Shown piece after piece: positions 5,284 through 5,559 of a stretch of DNA of 5,559 nt. This DNA is from Planctomycetota bacterium (GTDB lineage: Bacteria > Planctomycetota > Phycisphaerae > Phycisphaerales > SM1A02), in NCBI GenBank assembly GCA_022567855.1, contig JADFGE010000218.1:1-5559 (forward strand), written 5' to 3'. The notes below the pieces were generated by a model. That model was not told the DNA's origin. It saw nothing but the letters and a program-made list of their open reading frames with translations, and searched no databases. Within the stretch, counting starts at the first letter, position 1. Each line of letters opens with the position of its first letter. Both the position numbers and the translations under genes were made by a program.

Positions 5284-5387
5284 TGAATCAGCTCAAGGTC
5301 ACGCACCGCCAAGTGATGAGGGGCGGGCGCCGATCCATGCCGCCAGTGTCCGAGATGGAGACCACACGAAGACTACGCGGGAGTTAG
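5250..5387 (+). CDS. Possible 45-residue small protein or gene remnant, unrecognised
   Basis: A short frame starts at GTG 5250 with a Shine-Dalgarno-like AGGTGAT (5238-5244) about five bases upstream, and stops at TAG 5385-5387. The product begins VVPPDDELCQFLNQL and continues with basic, Met- and Arg-rich sequence. The first 25 residues look amphipathic and protein-like. I do not recognise a family. It overlaps the foreign tail of the transketolase fragment, so it could be a remnant of whatever gene was joined there, or chance. Confidence 0.2.
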   Translation: MVPPDDELCQFLNQLKVTHRQVMRGGRRSMPPVSEMETTRRLRGS

Positions 5388-5555
5388 CAGCCAGACCGGA
5401 GAGAACTGCGGCGTTATGTGACCGTATTGGTTGGCGTCCAAGAAAGGGACCAATTCGGCGCGATCCGTGAACATCAGTCGCAGGTAGAGCGGGTGTGAAG
5501 TTATGATATCCTAAGCCGGAAATTTCTTAGTTAGAGACCAGAGGAGAAATCCACA
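5284..5555 (+). promoter_or_regulatory. Upstream region of a gene starting at the right edge
   Basis: Apart from the doubtful small frame, I see no recognisable gene here on either strand. The composition is less GC-rich near the end. TATGAT (5502-5507) or TATCCT (5507-5512) could be a -10, without a clear -35. CTAAG (5511-5515) and CTTAG (5526-5530) are inverted around an 8-bp GAAATTTC palindrome, a possible operator. GAGGAG (5541-5546) is a strong ribosome binding site nine bases before the ATG at 5556. Confidence 0.4.
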
Positions 5556-5559
5556 ATGA
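5556..5559 (+). CDS. Start of an unidentified gene cut by the window edge
   Basis: ATG at 5556-5558 follows the well-placed GAGGAG. Only one codon and one base are present, so nothing can be said about the product. Confidence 0.4.

Noticed and set aside
5415..5450. ATTGGT / ACCAAT inverted repeat
   Set aside because: It has only 6 bp of stem with a ~17-base loop and no supporting context; easily chance.

Overview
The window reads as a bacterial housekeeping segment, GC-rich (roughly 60% by eye), most like Planctomycetota (Phycisphaerae-like) or a related lineage. That placement is an inference. It rests on a stand-alone DsbD N-terminal-domain protein next to a membrane-anchored redoxin ending in a KPYGC motif, and on a Cys-less rhodanese-like lipoprotein. 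No marker for finer placement is present. I see no rRNA, tRNA, CRISPR array or recognisable transposase.

Layout from left to right. (1) 1-1037, minus: an open frame whose first ~201 residues are the N-terminal half of a bacterial family X DNA polymerase (PolX) and whose remaining ~144 residues are the C-terminal half of an NAD-dependent sugar epimerase. The frame runs off the left edge. (2) ~1041-1509, minus: a rhodanese-like lipoprotein directly upstream of PolX whose stop codon appears lost to a one-base indel. (3) 1510-1719: divergent promoter region with a 13-bp palindrome. (4) 1720-2685 and 2689-3312, plus: a periplasmic DsbD-N domain protein and a thioredoxin-fold redoxin, 3 nt apart and probably translationally coupled, forming a small envelope thiol-redox operon. 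(5) 3313-3526: convergent intergenic region with a four-arm palindromic element and a perfect 11-bp bidirectional terminator. (6) 3527-4639, minus: complete dnaN, the sliding clamp. (7) 4640-4908: divergent promoter region. (8) 4909-5283, plus: a transketolase cut off after about 93 native residues. (9) 5284-5559: mostly non-coding sequence ending in a good ribosome binding site and an ATG at 5556, apparently the start of another gene.

The most striking point is that both outer genes are broken by joins to unrelated sequence. PolX turns into an epimerase near base 435, and transketolase turns into unrelated sequence near base 5188. The interior (about 440-5187) is orderly. Either the core was genuinely inserted or rearranged, or the window is an assembly chimera at both ends. 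The sequence alone cannot settle this, and read-level evidence would. I did not find a convincing new biological system. The other items worth a look are the nested palindrome at 3364-3436, the palindromic operator candidate at 1582-1594 and the rhodanese reading-frame problem.
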